Assembly (NCBI RefSeq): GCF_014649395.1
Contig: NZ_BMSY01000009.1
Location: 62,001-126,000, forward strand
DNA: 64,000 bases
DNA from: Streptomyces aureoverticillatus
Lineage (GTDB): Bacteria > Actinomycetota > Actinomycetes > Streptomycetales > Streptomycetaceae
Direction: 5' to 3'
In this document: in pieces, positions 39,990 through 48,295 of the stretch
Layout: each line of letters opens with the position of its first letter
How positions within the stretch are numbered: position 1 is the first letter of the stretch
The notes under the pieces: model-generated
Database searches by the model: none
Told to the model about the DNA's origin: nothing
What the model saw: only the letters and a program-made list of their open reading frames with translations
Translations under genes and position numbers: made by a program

Positions 39990-40946
39990 CTACACCAGCT
40001 CCTTGTACGTGTCGTAGTCCGCGTCGGGCTCGCCGGTGGGCCGGTAGTGGTCGGGGTAGCGGCCGCCGTCCGTCCACACCGGCTCGACGCGCAGACCCAT
40101 GCGCACCTGGTCGTAGGGGATGCCGCCGATGCGTCCGTGCAGCGCGAGGTCCGCACCGTCTAGGGCGATGTGCGCGTAGACGTACGGCACCTCGATGTCG
40201 AGGTTCTTCGCCTTGATGTTGACGACGCAGAACGTCGTGACCGTGCCGCGCGGCCCGACCTCCACCTGCTCATCCGTGGCCACCCCGCACGTCGGGCAGG
40301 CCCCGCGCGGCGGCACGTACACCTTGCGGCAGGACGGGCACCGCTCGCCGACCGTCCGGCGGCCGGACAGGGCGCGGATGTACTGGGACTGGGCGCGGCC
40401 GGGGCTGTAGGTGTAGTCGAGCCGGGCCGCCGCGACGATACCGGTCACGGCGGCCTCGCCCGCGAACTCGCCGCTGTGCGGCGTGACTTGGTGCACCACC
40501 GGCTCGCCTTCCTCGTACGGCTCGAAGCAGGCGATGTCCGTGATGGCGCCGGTGCGTTCGGCGGCCCAGCGGACGCGGACGCGCATCCCGGTGCGTACGG
40601 CGTCGGGGCCCGGGGCGTCGAGCGCGTGCAGCAGGGACGTGTCGGCGCCGTCGAGGCGTACGAGGACCCAGGCGAAGGGGGAGCCGAGGGGCTGGCCGCG
40701 GCGGGGGTCGGGGTTCCAGGCCCAGGTGGTGACGGTGCCGGTGGTGGCGACTTCGACGAGGTCGCGCAGCTCTTCGGCGGTCCGGGGGTCGTACTCGACG
40801 GGCGGGACGAGCACCTTGCCGTCGGCGGTGCGCACGCCGAGCACGGCGCGTTCGCGCAGGCCGGTGAGGAAGGCGGACTGGACGGGGCCGAGGGAGCGGG
40901 TGAAGGGGAACTCCACGACCAGCGGGGCGCTGAGGACTTCGGTCAC
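39990..40946 (-). CDS. DUF35 OB-fold / zinc-ribbon protein, double-domain
   Basis: This 318-residue protein has two OB-fold halves of the DUF35 type. The second contains the zinc ribbon CPSCRKVYVPPRGACPTCG followed by GTVTTFCVVNI; the first lacks the cysteines. DUF35 proteins act as acyl-CoA-binding partners of thiolase-fold enzymes. The GTG at 40946 follows GAGGAG. It lies 17 bp downstream of the enoyl-CoA hydratase gene, and its TAG stop touches the next ATG. Co-function with the two Cys-less thiolases is strongly suggested by this arrangement. Confidence 0.87.
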   Translation of the reverse strand: MTEVLSAPLVVEFPFTRSLGPVQSAFLTGLRERAVLGVRTADGKVLVPPVEYDPRTAEELRDLVEVATTGTVTTWAWNPDPRRGQPLGSPFAWVLVRLDGADTSLLHALDAPGPDAVRTGMRVRVRWAAERTGAITDIACFEPYEEGEPVVHQVTPHSGEFAGEAAVTGIVAAARLDYTYSPGRAQSQYIRALSGRRTVGERCPSCRKVYVPPRGACPTCGVATDEQVEVGPRGTVTTFCVVNIKAKNLDIEVPYVYAHIALDGADLALHGRIGGIPYDQVRMGLRVEPVWTDGGRYPDHYRPTGEPDADYDTYKELV

Positions 40947-40963
40947 GGCGGCGGCTCCTCGGG

Positions 40964-41812
40964 TCAGGCGCGGCGGTAGACGGGCGGGCGCTTCTCGGCG
41001 AAGGCGCGGGCACCTTCCTTGGCGTCGGCGGTGTCGAACACCGGCCAGCCCCGCTTGAGTTCGGCCGCGAGACCGTCGGCCTCCGTCATGTCGGCGGTCT
41101 CGTACACCGACGCCTTCACGGCCTCGACGGCGAGCGGGCCGCAGGCGTTGATCTGCTCGGCGATGGCGAGGGCCTTCTCCAGGGCGGTGCCGTCGGGGAC
41201 GACATGCCCGATCAGGCCCACGCCAGCGGCCTCCCTGGCCGAGTAGGGACGGCCGGTGAGGAGCATCTCCAGGGCGTGGGTGCGCGGGATCTGCCGCGGG
41301 AGGCGCACCGTCGAGCCGCCGATGGGGAACAGGCCGCGCCTGACCTCGAAGAGTCCGAAGGTCGCGGACTCCCCCGCGACGCGGATGTCGGTGCCCTGGA
41401 GGATCTCGGTGCCGCCGGCCACGCAGGGCCCCTCGACGGCGGCGAGCACGGGTTTGCGGGGGCGGTGGTGGCGCAGCATCGCCTTCCAGTGCAGGTCGGG
41501 GTCGGCCTTGAGCCGGTCGCGGTACTCCTCGCCGCCCATGCCCTTGCCGGTCGACGTGCCCGCCAGCGCCTTGAGGTCCATCCCGGCACAGAAGGCGCCG
41601 CCCGCCCCGGTGAGCACGACGGAGCGCACGGCGTCGTCCTCGTCGGCGGCGACCCACCCGTCGTAGAGGCCCACGAGCATCGGCAGCGAGAGCGCGTTCC
41701 TGGCCTCCGGCCGGTTGAGCGTGAGTACCAGCGTGGCGCCCTCGCGGCGCACGGAGAGATGTTCCGTACCGGAGGAATGCTCCGTGCCGGAGAGATGTTC
41801 CGTATCACCCAT
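40964..41812 (-). CDS. Enoyl-CoA hydratase/isomerase family protein
   Basis: This 282-residue crotonase-fold enzyme has LVLTLNRPEARNALS, the oxyanion loop AGGAFCAGMDLKAL and VEGPCVAGGTEILQGTDIRVA. The Glu of GGTE sits where the hydratase catalytic Glu is expected. The first 20 residues contain three TEH(L/S)S repeats, an oddity that may mean the true start lies further in. It is the first gene of the operon running to the two thiolase-like genes and lies divergent from an acyl-CoA synthetase, with a palindrome between them. Confidence 0.9.
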   Translation of the reverse strand: MGDTEHLSGTEHSSGTEHLSVRREGATLVLTLNRPEARNALSLPMLVGLYDGWVAADEDDAVRSVVLTGAGGAFCAGMDLKALAGTSTGKGMGGEEYRDRLKADPDLHWKAMLRHHRPRKPVLAAVEGPCVAGGTEILQGTDIRVAGESATFGLFEVRRGLFPIGGSTVRLPRQIPRTHALEMLLTGRPYSAREAAGVGLIGHVVPDGTALEKALAIAEQINACGPLAVEAVKASVYETADMTEADGLAAELKRGWPVFDTADAKEGARAFAEKRPPVYRRA

Positions 41813-41871
41813 GGTCGTCCTCCCGTCTTCAGACCTGGAACAGGTTGCAGGAGGCGACGTGCCAGTTCAAT

Positions 41872-41892
41872 AGTTTTCTGACAGGTAGTCAG
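41872..41892. promoter_or_regulatory. Palindromic operator, copy 1 (shared with 54121-54141)
   Basis: AGTTTTCTGA-caggta-GTCAG contains CTGAC-N5-GTCAG, a perfect 5-bp inverted repeat. It lies 60 bp upstream of the enoyl-CoA hydratase start and 110 bp from the divergent acyl-CoA synthetase start. The same layout recurs in front of the nitronate monooxygenase gene, so a common TetR-type regulator is likely. Confidence 0.65.
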
Positions 41893-42001
41893 TTTTCTTC
41901 TGCGGGGCCCCTTCCCAGTTGTGCGCGCCTCTGCTCTGATGACCGCCACACGGGGTGGCGGACGACCGCCACACGCGAGGGTGCCGGGGTCAGGAGGAGC
42001 G

Positions 42002-43615
42002 GTGGAGTACAACCTTGCCGACCTGTTCGAGTCGGTCGTCGACGTGGTGCCCGACCGTGCGGCGCTGCTGTACGTGGACCACCCCGGCACGGGCGCGGAG
42101 CGGAGCCTCACGTACGCCGAGCTGGACGCGGCCGCCAACCGTCTCGCGCACCATCTGATGGACCACGGCGTCAAGCCGGGCGAGCATCTGGGCCTGCACC
42201 TCTACAACGGCGTCGAGTACCTCCAGACGGTGCTCGCGTGCCTGAAGGCGCGCGTGGTCCCCGTCAACGTCAACTACCGCTACGTGGAAGAGGAGTTGGC
42301 GTACCTCTACCGCGACGCGGACCTCGCCGCGCTCGTCTTCGACGCGGAGTTCGGCGAGCGGGTCGCCGCCGCGCTGCCGCGGGCGGAGAAGCTGCGGCAT
42401 CTGATACGGGTCGGGGACGCGCCGCCCGGCGCCACCGGCCCCGACGCGGTGGCGTTCGCGGAGGCGGAGGCGTCCGGGGCGCCCGAGCGCGGGTTCCCGG
42501 AGCGCTCGGCGGACGACCTGTTCATCATCTACACCGGCGGCACGACGGGCATGCCCAAGGGGGTGATGTGGCGTCAGGAGGACCTGTTCTTCTCGGGGCT
42601 CGGCGGGGGTGCGCCGACCGGCGAGCCGGTGACGAGGCCGGAGGAGGTGGCCGAGCGGGTGGCGGCCGGGGGCGACGGCATCACGTTCTTCCCGACCCCG
42701 CCGCTGATGCACGGCACCTCGACGCTCACCGCCTTCATCTGCTTCCACTTCGGCCAACGCCTGGTCATCCACCGCAAGTTCGTGCCCGAAGAGGTGCTGC
42801 GCACCATCGAGCGGGAAAAGGTCACCAGCGTGTCCCTGGTGGGCGACGCCATGCTGCGTCCCCTCATCGACGCGCTGAACGGCCCGCTGCGCGGCACCGA
42901 CCTCTCCTCGCTGTTCAGCGTCTCCTCATCGGGCGCGATCATGTCGGAGACGGTCCGCGCGCAGTTCGCGGCGCTCGCCCCGAACGTGATGCTCCTCAAC
43001 AACTTCGGCTCGTCGGAGTCCGGCTTCAACGGCACCGCGACGGACGACTCGGGCCCGGAGAGGGGCTTCCGGCTGCGCGTCAACTCCCGTACGCAGGTGG
43101 TCGATCCGGCGACGTACGAACCCGTCTCCCCCGGCGAGCCGGGCCGCATCGCCCAGCGCGGGCACGTACCGCTCGGCTACTACAACGACCCCAAGAAGAC
43201 GGCCGAGACCTTCTTCCAGCGCGGAAACGAACGCTGGGTGCTGCTCGGCGACATGGCCACCGTCGACGCCGAGGGCATCGTGACCGTGCTCGGCCGGGGC
43301 TCGCAGTGCATCAACACGGGCGGTGAGAAGGTGTATCCCGAGGAGGTCGAGCAGGCCCTCAAGTCCCACCCCGACGTCTACGACGCACTGGTCGCCGGCG
43401 TCCCGGACGAACGCTGGGGCAACCGGGTCGCGGCGGTCGTCCAACTCCGCGACGGCGCCGGCTCCCTGGACCTGTCCGCGCTCCAGACCCACTGCCGCAC
43501 CCACCTGGCGGGCTACAAGATCCCGCGCGCGGTGGTGTTCACGGACCACATTCAGCGCTCGCCGAGCGGTAAGGCGGACTATCGGTGGGCGCGGGCGGTG
43601 GCGGCGGGGGGTTAG
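42002..43615 (+). CDS. Acyl-CoA synthetase (AMP-forming)
   Basis: This 537-residue ligase should activate a carboxylic acid as its CoA thioester via an acyl-adenylate. The P-loop-like motif is IIYTGGTTGMPKGVMW near residue 175, the A5 region is NNFGSSESGF, and the hinge region is VLGRGSQCINTGGEKVYPEEVEQ, with the final Lys in RSPSGKADYRWA. The GTG at 42002 follows AGGAGGAG; upstream in-frame starts lack a ribosome site. It is divergent from the hydratase/DUF35/thiolase operon, so it probably feeds that pathway. Its sequence type resembles steroid- or branched-acid CoA ligases. Confidence 0.9.
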   Translation: MEYNLADLFESVVDVVPDRAALLYVDHPGTGAERSLTYAELDAAANRLAHHLMDHGVKPGEHLGLHLYNGVEYLQTVLACLKARVVPVNVNYRYVEEELAYLYRDADLAALVFDAEFGERVAAALPRAEKLRHLIRVGDAPPGATGPDAVAFAEAEASGAPERGFPERSADDLFIIYTGGTTGMPKGVMWRQEDLFFSGLGGGAPTGEPVTRPEEVAERVAAGGDGITFFPTPPLMHGTSTLTAFICFHFGQRLVIHRKFVPEEVLRTIEREKVTSVSLVGDAMLRPLIDALNGPLRGTDLSSLFSVSSSGAIMSETVRAQFAALAPNVMLLNNFGSSESGFNGTATDDSGPERGFRLRVNSRTQVVDPATYEPVSPGEPGRIAQRGHVPLGYYNDPKKTAETFFQRGNERWVLLGDMATVDAEGIVTVLGRGSQCINTGGEKVYPEEVEQALKSHPDVYDALVAGVPDERWGNRVAAVVQLRDGAGSLDLSALQTHCRTHLAGYKIPRAVVFTDHIQRSPSGKADYRWARAVAAGG

Positions 43616-43724
43616 CCCCTAGGGGCCCTACGGGGCCTCGGCTCGGTGGGCCGCTCAGGAGATCGCGGTAGCTCGGGTGGCCGCGGAAGCCCAGGAGGTC
43701 GCGGAGCCGAGGCCGAGAGGACCC

Positions 43725-44348
43725 TCATCCGCACACGGAGCGCGATGCCCGCACCAACGCCACCGTGTGCAGCCTGTCGAGCCGCTGCTCGTGGCGCACG
43801 TGCGCGATCGTCGCGGTGAGGACACCGGTGCAGTACGGCGCCGTACGCGCGGGAGCTGACGCGGCGATGGCCCTGACCATGTCGCCGTTGACACGGTTGA
43901 TCTCCTCGCGCACCTTCGCCAGGTCGGGCCGCTCCGTCGGGGCCGACGCCGGGTCGGCCCCCCACTTCCGGTGCAGCGCCCGCTGCACGACCTTGTTGGC
44001 CTCGATCTGGTCCCGGAAGATCCGCACGGTCGCCCCCGGGTCCGCCCCGACCTCCTCGGCCTGCCGCGCCACCGTGTCCAGCACCTGCCGCTCGCGCGCG
44101 GGGTCGTCGATCGGGCTGCCGGTGCCGTACTTCGCGGCGGCGACGAGGTCGGCGGTGGCGAGGCGCTGGGCGGAGAGGGCGGAAAGGGGGCGCAGCTGAG
44201 CGAAGGCGCCCTGCGTGGCTGACGCACCGGGGGCGGTGGATGCGACGGACGCGGTGGACGCGGCGTGGGCCGTGCCCCCGCTCACCAGCAGTGCCGCGAC
44301 GGCACCCCCGGCGGCGAGCACACGTCCTGCGGGTGAGACGAGGCGCAC
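43725..44348 (-). CDS. Secreted chorismate mutase (AroQ-gamma type)
   Basis: This 207-residue protein has a signal peptide ending near AHAA (about residue 30). An all-helical chorismate mutase domain follows: LSAQRLATADLVAAAKYGTG, a segment with DPARERQVLDTVARQAEEVG, and RIFRDQIEANKVVQRALHRKW. Two cysteines (PYCTGVL and the final SVCG) could form a disulfide, as in exported AroQ-gamma enzymes. It should convert chorismate to prephenate outside the cytoplasm; the reason for export is unknown in actinobacteria. The GTG at 44348 follows AAGGAG. The relic of a methyltransferase ends 15 bp upstream. Confidence 0.87.
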   Translation of the reverse strand: MRLVSPAGRVLAAGGAVAALLVSGGTAHAASTASVASTAPGASATQGAFAQLRPLSALSAQRLATADLVAAAKYGTGSPIDDPARERQVLDTVARQAEEVGADPGATVRIFRDQIEANKVVQRALHRKWGADPASAPTERPDLAKVREEINRVNGDMVRAIAASAPARTAPYCTGVLTATIAHVRHEQRLDRLHTVALVRASRSVCG

Positions 44349-44362
44349 GGGAATTCTCCTTG

Positions 44363-44506
44363 TCAGATGCGGTCGGCGGCGATGAGCAGGTAGTGGAAGC
44401 TGACCTCCTTTGTACGCCCTCAGGAAGGGCTCCTCGATGCCGGTGGCCAAGGAGAGCGGGCACGCAACTCCCAGTAGGGGATGGTCGCGGCGGTCAGGTC
44501 GGCGAC
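44363..44506 (-). pseudogene. Relic: C-terminus of geranyl diphosphate 2-C-methyltransferase
   Basis: Read on the minus strand, this stretch encodes VADLTAATIPYWELRAR, then in a shifted frame LATGIEEPFLRAYK, then in a third frame EVSFHYLLIAADRI and a stop. Joined, this closely resembles the last 45 residues of GPP 2-C-methyltransferase from 2-methylisoborneol clusters as I remember them. Two single-base frameshifts (after ARS and within TACAAAG) and the missing N-terminal part make it a pseudogene. Confidence 0.72.
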
Positions 44507-44581
44507 GTTCGGGCCGGGCGGGAGCGGGCCGGGCCGGGTGGTTCCCCGGGTGTGCCGCGCGTCTCGTGGGACAGCAGCGCG

Positions 44582-44786
44582 GTCGTCGGGGATGCCGGTC
44601 TGGCGCAGGCCGACCACACCCTCCGCGGCCTCTCCCGTCCGCATCGCCAGGATCGACGTGGTGCCGTCGGCGGCGACGTGTCGTGGTCGTCAGATTCCGC
44701 GCGGCCGCGATGCCGAGGCTCAACTGCGTCTGGCCCGCGTTCGGCTCCTGCGCGTCCTGCTGGTCCGGCGTCGCTTCGGTGGTCAT
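44582..44786 (-). pseudogene. Relic: family 2B encapsulin (cNMP-binding) N- and C-terminal fragments
   Basis: From the ATG at 44786 the frame reads MTTEATPDQQDAQEPN followed by QTQLSLGIAAARNLTTTT, resembling the start of family 2B encapsulin shell proteins of Streptomyces. At about 44681 the homology jumps, with a +1 frame change, to GTTSILAMRTGEAAEGVVGL and RQTGIPDD, which resembles the C-terminal region of the same protein. The central cyclic-nucleotide and shell domains are deleted. In intact genomes this gene neighbours 2-methylisoborneol synthase and GPP methyltransferase, in agreement with the adjacent relic. Confidence 0.72.
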
Positions 44787-45248
44787 TCCGGGGTCCCCTC
44801 CAACGGCGTTGACACAGATGAGGCGCGCGCGGCTCTCTGTTGCGGATGAGTCGGCAGAGGGCTGCGTGACGCAAGTGAAACAACGCGCGATCGACGGGGT
44901 CGAGGGTGACGAGGTGTGCGGGGCGTGTTTACGCCGCAGGTGCCGAGGCCGCCCCCGCTCCGAGCGCCGTGGATCAACGCTGACGGCTCGCCGGGCGCCC
45001 GGACGCTCCCGGCGCCGAGGACGGCGGGAATTCTTCGGACGGGGCTTCGGACGGCGCTTCGGCGGATGCTTCGGACGGACCTTCCGGCACCTTCGGGCGC
45101 CCCAGGTGTCGGAAGAGCCTGGTGGGCAAGTACGTGCCGTCGGTGCGGGCGGCGGCCGGCCGCCGCCCGCGGGGTCCGATGACACCTCGTACGAAAGCCT
45201 TGCCAGAAGCCGGGAAACCTTGAATAACTGACCCCGACACAAGATCGG
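44787..45248. other. Gene-free stretch with degraded sequence
   Basis: About 460 bp upstream of the encapsulin relic and the paaK gene. Several long open frames exist on both strands but have low-complexity Arg/Pro/Glu translations and no convincing start. It contains the 12-bp repeat array at 45031-45078. It probably contains the old promoter region of the relic locus and other debris. Confidence 0.5.
45031..45078. repeat. Tandem 12-bp repeat, four units
   Basis: Units starting at 45031, 45043, 45055 and 45067 follow NGCTTCGGACGG, with one diverged unit (CGCTTCGGCGGA) and degenerate continuation to about 45100. On the minus strand one frame reads repeated SEAP, which may be the tail of a decayed gene. 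Confidence 0.65.
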
Positions 45249-45260
45249 CCGAATGATCGG
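45249..45260. promoter_or_regulatory. Palindrome CCGA-N4-TCGG before the paaK-like gene
   Basis: CCGA-atga-TCGG at 45249-45260 lies 29 bp upstream of the preferred start and covers the earlier in-frame ATG at 45253. This form resembles TetR-type (PaaR-like) operators. It argues for the downstream start at 45289. Confidence 0.4.
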
Positions 45261-45288
45261 TCGCCCGGCACGGACGGGGGTACTCCAG

Positions 45289-46584
45289 ATGGCGCGCACA
45301 CCGGCACTGCTGGACGCGGCGGAGCGGCTCGGCCGCGCGGAGCTGGAGGCGCTGCAGCTCGAGCGGCTTCAGGACACCTTGCTGCACGCCTACGAGAACG
45401 TGCCCTTCTACCGGGCGGCGTTCGACGCGGCGGGGCTCGGGCCCGACGACTGCCACTCGCTCGCCGACCTCGCCCGGTTCCCCTTCACGACGAAGGCGGA
45501 CCTACGGGCGAACTACCCGTTCGGGATGTTCGCCGTGGAACAGTCGGAACTGCGCCGGCTGCACGCGTCGAGCGGCACCACCGGGCGCCCCACCGTCGTC
45601 GGGTACACCGAACAGGACCTGAACATGTGGTCCGACGTGGTGGCCCGGTCCATCCGCGCGGCGGGCGGGCGGCCGGGGGACAAGGTCCATGTGGCGTACG
45701 GATACGGCCTGTTCACCGGCGGTCTCGGCGCGCACTACGGCGCCGAGCGGCTCGGCTGCACCGTGATCCCCGCCTCCGGCGGCATGACCGCGCGCCAGGT
45801 CCAGCTCATCCTGGACCTCCGCCCGGAGATCATCATGATCACGCCGTCGTACATGCTGACCCTCCTGGAGGAGTTCGAGCGCCAGGGCATCGACCCGCGG
45901 ACGACCTCGCTGCGGGTCGGCGTCTTCGGCGCGGAGCCATGGACGGAGGAGATGCGGCGCGAGATCGAGGAGCGGTTCGCGATCGACGCCGTCGACATAT
46001 ACGGGCTCTCGGAGGTGATCGGCCCCGGCGTCGCCCAGGAGTGCGTGGAGACCAAGGACGGCCTGCACATCTGGGAGGACCACTTCTACCCGGAGGTCGT
46101 GGACCCGATCACCGGCGAGGTGCTGCCCGAGGGCGAGCACGGCGAGCTGGTCTTCACCTCCCTCACCAAGGAGGCACTGCCCGTCATCCGCTACCGCACC
46201 CGGGACCTGACCCGGCTCCTTCCCGGCACGGCACGGGTGTTCCGGCGCATGGAGAAGGTCACCGGACGCAGCGACGACATGGTGATCCTGCGGGGCGTGA
46301 ACCTCTTCCCCACCCAGATCGAGGAAATCGTGCTGCGGACCCCGGGGCTCGCCCCGCACTTCCAGTTGCGGCTCACGAAGGAGGGCCGCCTGGACGCCCT
46401 CACCGTGCGCGTGGAGGCCCGCTCGGACACGCCGCCCGGGCGGCGCGACACGGCCGCCCGGGAGATCGCGTCGGCGGTCAAGGACGGCATCGGCGTCTCG
46501 GTCGCCGTGGAGGTCGTGGACCCGGAGACCATCGAGCGGTCGGTGGGGAAGTTCAAGCGGATCGTGGATCTGCGGGGGCAGTGA
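45289..46584 (+). CDS. paaK: Phenylacetate-CoA ligase
   Basis: This 431-residue AMP-forming ligase should convert phenylacetate, or a close aryl acid, to its CoA thioester. The adenylate motif is RLHASSGTTGRPTVVGYT, followed by VHVAYGYGLFTGGLG and YGLSEVIGPGVAQEC, all typical of PaaK; the C-terminal domain has TGRSDDMVILRGVNLFPTQIEE. The start at 45289 has GGGGG upstream; the ATG at 45253 lies in a palindrome and lacks a ribosome site. No other paa catabolic genes adjoin it in the window, so it may serve another aryl-acid pathway. Confidence 0.9.
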   Translation: MARTPALLDAAERLGRAELEALQLERLQDTLLHAYENVPFYRAAFDAAGLGPDDCHSLADLARFPFTTKADLRANYPFGMFAVEQSELRRLHASSGTTGRPTVVGYTEQDLNMWSDVVARSIRAAGGRPGDKVHVAYGYGLFTGGLGAHYGAERLGCTVIPASGGMTARQVQLILDLRPEIIMITPSYMLTLLEEFERQGIDPRTTSLRVGVFGAEPWTEEMRREIEERFAIDAVDIYGLSEVIGPGVAQECVETKDGLHIWEDHFYPEVVDPITGEVLPEGEHGELVFTSLTKEALPVIRYRTRDLTRLLPGTARVFRRMEKVTGRSDDMVILRGVNLFPTQIEEIVLRTPGLAPHFQLRLTKEGRLDALTVRVEARSDTPPGRRDTAAREIASAVKDGIGVSVAVEVVDPETIERSVGKFKRIVDLRGQ

Positions 46585-46602
46585 CTCCGGCGCGTGGCCG
46601 CG

Positions 46603-48153
46603 TCAGCCGGTGCTGAAGCGGTCCCGCAGTTCCCGCTTGAGGATCTTCCCGCTGGCGTTGCGCGGCAGCGCGTCCACGAACAGCACGCGCTTGGGCGCCT
46701 TGAAGGGAGCGAGCTGTTCGCGTGCGTGGGCGATGAGTTCGGCTTCGGTGACGTCTTTGTCGGCGTCGCTGTCGGCGTCTTTGGTGCGTACGACGACGGC
46801 GGTGACGGCCTCGATCCAGCGTTCGTCGGGCAGGCCGATCACCGCGGCCTCGGCGACGCCCGGGTGGGTGTAGAGCGCGTCCTCGACCTGGCGCGAAGCG
46901 ACAAGCACTCCCCCGGAGTTGATGACGTCCTTCACCCGGTCCACGACGGTGAAGTAGCCCTCCGCGTCGCGCACGGCGAGGTCGCCCGAGCGGAACCAGC
47001 CGTCGCGGAAGGCGTCGGCGGTCTCCTCCGGCTTGTCCCAGTAGCCCTCGCACAACTGCGGTGAACGGTAGACCACTTCGCCCTGTGTGCCGTCCGGCAC
47101 CTCCTTGCCCGCCTCGTCGACGACCTTCGCCTCGACGAACAGGACGGGCCGCCCGCAGGAGTCCATCCGGCCCTCGTGCTCCTCGGGGCCGAGCACCGTG
47201 GCGAGCGGGCCGATCTCGCTCTGGCCGAAGCAGTTGTAGAAGGCGAGGCCGGGAAGGCGTGAGCGCAGCCGCTCCAGGACCGGCACCGGCATGATCGACG
47301 CGCCGTAGTACGCCTTGTGCAGGGCGCTCAGGTCGCGGGTGGCGAACTCGGGGTGCTGCGACAGGCCGATCCACACGGTGGGCGGCGCGAAGAGGCTGTC
47401 GGCGCGGCCGGCCTCCACCAGGTCGAAGATCCGGGCGGCGTCCGGCGCGTCGAGGATCGTGTTCTCGGCGCCCACCGCCAGATACGGCAGCAGGAACACG
47501 TGCATCTGGGCGGAGTGGTAGAGCGGAAGCGAGTGCAGCGGCCGGTCGGACTCCTTCAGGTCCAGCGCGTGCACGGCGCTCATGTACTCGTGGATCAGGG
47601 CCCGGTGGGTCATCATGGCGCCCTTGGGCAGGGCGGTGGTGCCCGAGGTGTACAGGAGTTGCGCGAGGTCCTCGGAGTCCGGTGCGGGGCCGTCGTACGG
47701 GCCGGTGGTGGCGAGACGCGCGAGGAGCGAGTCGTCGCTGTCCCTGAGCGGCAGGACGGCCGCGCCTTCGGGGAGCCGGGCGGCGATGTCGGGGTCCGCG
47801 AGGACGAGGGCGCTGCCGGACTGTTCGACGATGTACGCGAGGTCGTCGCCGATGAGGTTCTGGTTCACCGGCACATGGACGAGGCCCGCGCGGGCGCAGG
47901 CCAGGAAGCCGATGAGGTAGGCGTCCGAGTTGTGGGCGTAGGCACCGACGCGGTCGCCGCGGGCCAGGCCCGTTGCGCGCAGGACGCCGGCCGCGCGCGA
48001 GACGGCGTCGTCCAGTTCGGCGTACGTCCAGGCGCGGTCGCCGTAACGCAGAGCGGTGCGGGCCGGTGTCCGGCGGGCGCTGCGCCGGAGGATGCCGTCG
48101 ACCGTGCTGCCGCGTACACCGGTCGTCGTCGCGCTGTCGTGTCCACCCGTCAT
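46603..48153 (-). CDS. Long-chain fatty-acid/acyl-CoA ligase (FadD-like)
   Basis: This 516-residue adenylate-forming ligase has the motif QLLYTSGTTALPKGAMMTHRALI near residue 167, YNCFGQSEIGPLATVL, GWFRSGDLAVRDAEGYFTVVDRVKDVINSGG and the final Lys in NASGKILKREL. It should activate a fatty or related acid as a CoA ester. It converges with paaK, leaving 18 bp between the stops, and is divergent from the acylase gene. An Asp/Lys-rich insert (KDADSDADKD) lies in the C-terminal domain. The substrate cannot be read from sequence. Confidence 0.9.
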   Translation of the reverse strand: MTGGHDSATTTGVRGSTVDGILRRSARRTPARTALRYGDRAWTYAELDDAVSRAAGVLRATGLARGDRVGAYAHNSDAYLIGFLACARAGLVHVPVNQNLIGDDLAYIVEQSGSALVLADPDIAARLPEGAAVLPLRDSDDSLLARLATTGPYDGPAPDSEDLAQLLYTSGTTALPKGAMMTHRALIHEYMSAVHALDLKESDRPLHSLPLYHSAQMHVFLLPYLAVGAENTILDAPDAARIFDLVEAGRADSLFAPPTVWIGLSQHPEFATRDLSALHKAYYGASIMPVPVLERLRSRLPGLAFYNCFGQSEIGPLATVLGPEEHEGRMDSCGRPVLFVEAKVVDEAGKEVPDGTQGEVVYRSPQLCEGYWDKPEETADAFRDGWFRSGDLAVRDAEGYFTVVDRVKDVINSGGVLVASRQVEDALYTHPGVAEAAVIGLPDERWIEAVTAVVVRTKDADSDADKDVTEAELIAHAREQLAPFKAPKRVLFVDALPRNASGKILKRELRDRFSTG

Positions 48154-48242
48154 GAGCGTGATCCTGTGGGCCTCACCGGGTGACGGTCAAGGCCCGTGCG
48201 CGACGTACATCGCCCCTCCTCGGCCGCTCCGGACAGATCACA

Positions 48243-48254
48243 TACCGCTTGGTA
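48243..48254. promoter_or_regulatory. Palindrome TACC-N4-GGTA between fadD-like and acylase genes
   Basis: TACCGCTTGGTA, flanked by CA and CG, lies 90 bp upstream of the fadD-like start and 42 bp upstream of the acylase start. The form fits a small dimeric operator such as a TetR site. The evidence is the symmetry and position only. Confidence 0.4.
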
Positions 48255-48295
48255 CGCTCCACCAGCCCCTGCTCTCACACCAGTTGGGAGGCACG

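Noticed and set aside
43632..43720. 10-bp GC arms (GCCTCGGCTC / GAGCCGAGGC) after the acyl-CoA synthetase gene
   Set aside because: The loop is nearly 60 bases, so it is weak as a terminator. I did not list it as a feature.
44410..45231. 273-codon plus-strand frame across the encapsulin/methyltransferase relics
   Set aside because: The translation is Arg-rich with no motif, while the minus strand gives recognisable fragments of two known proteins.
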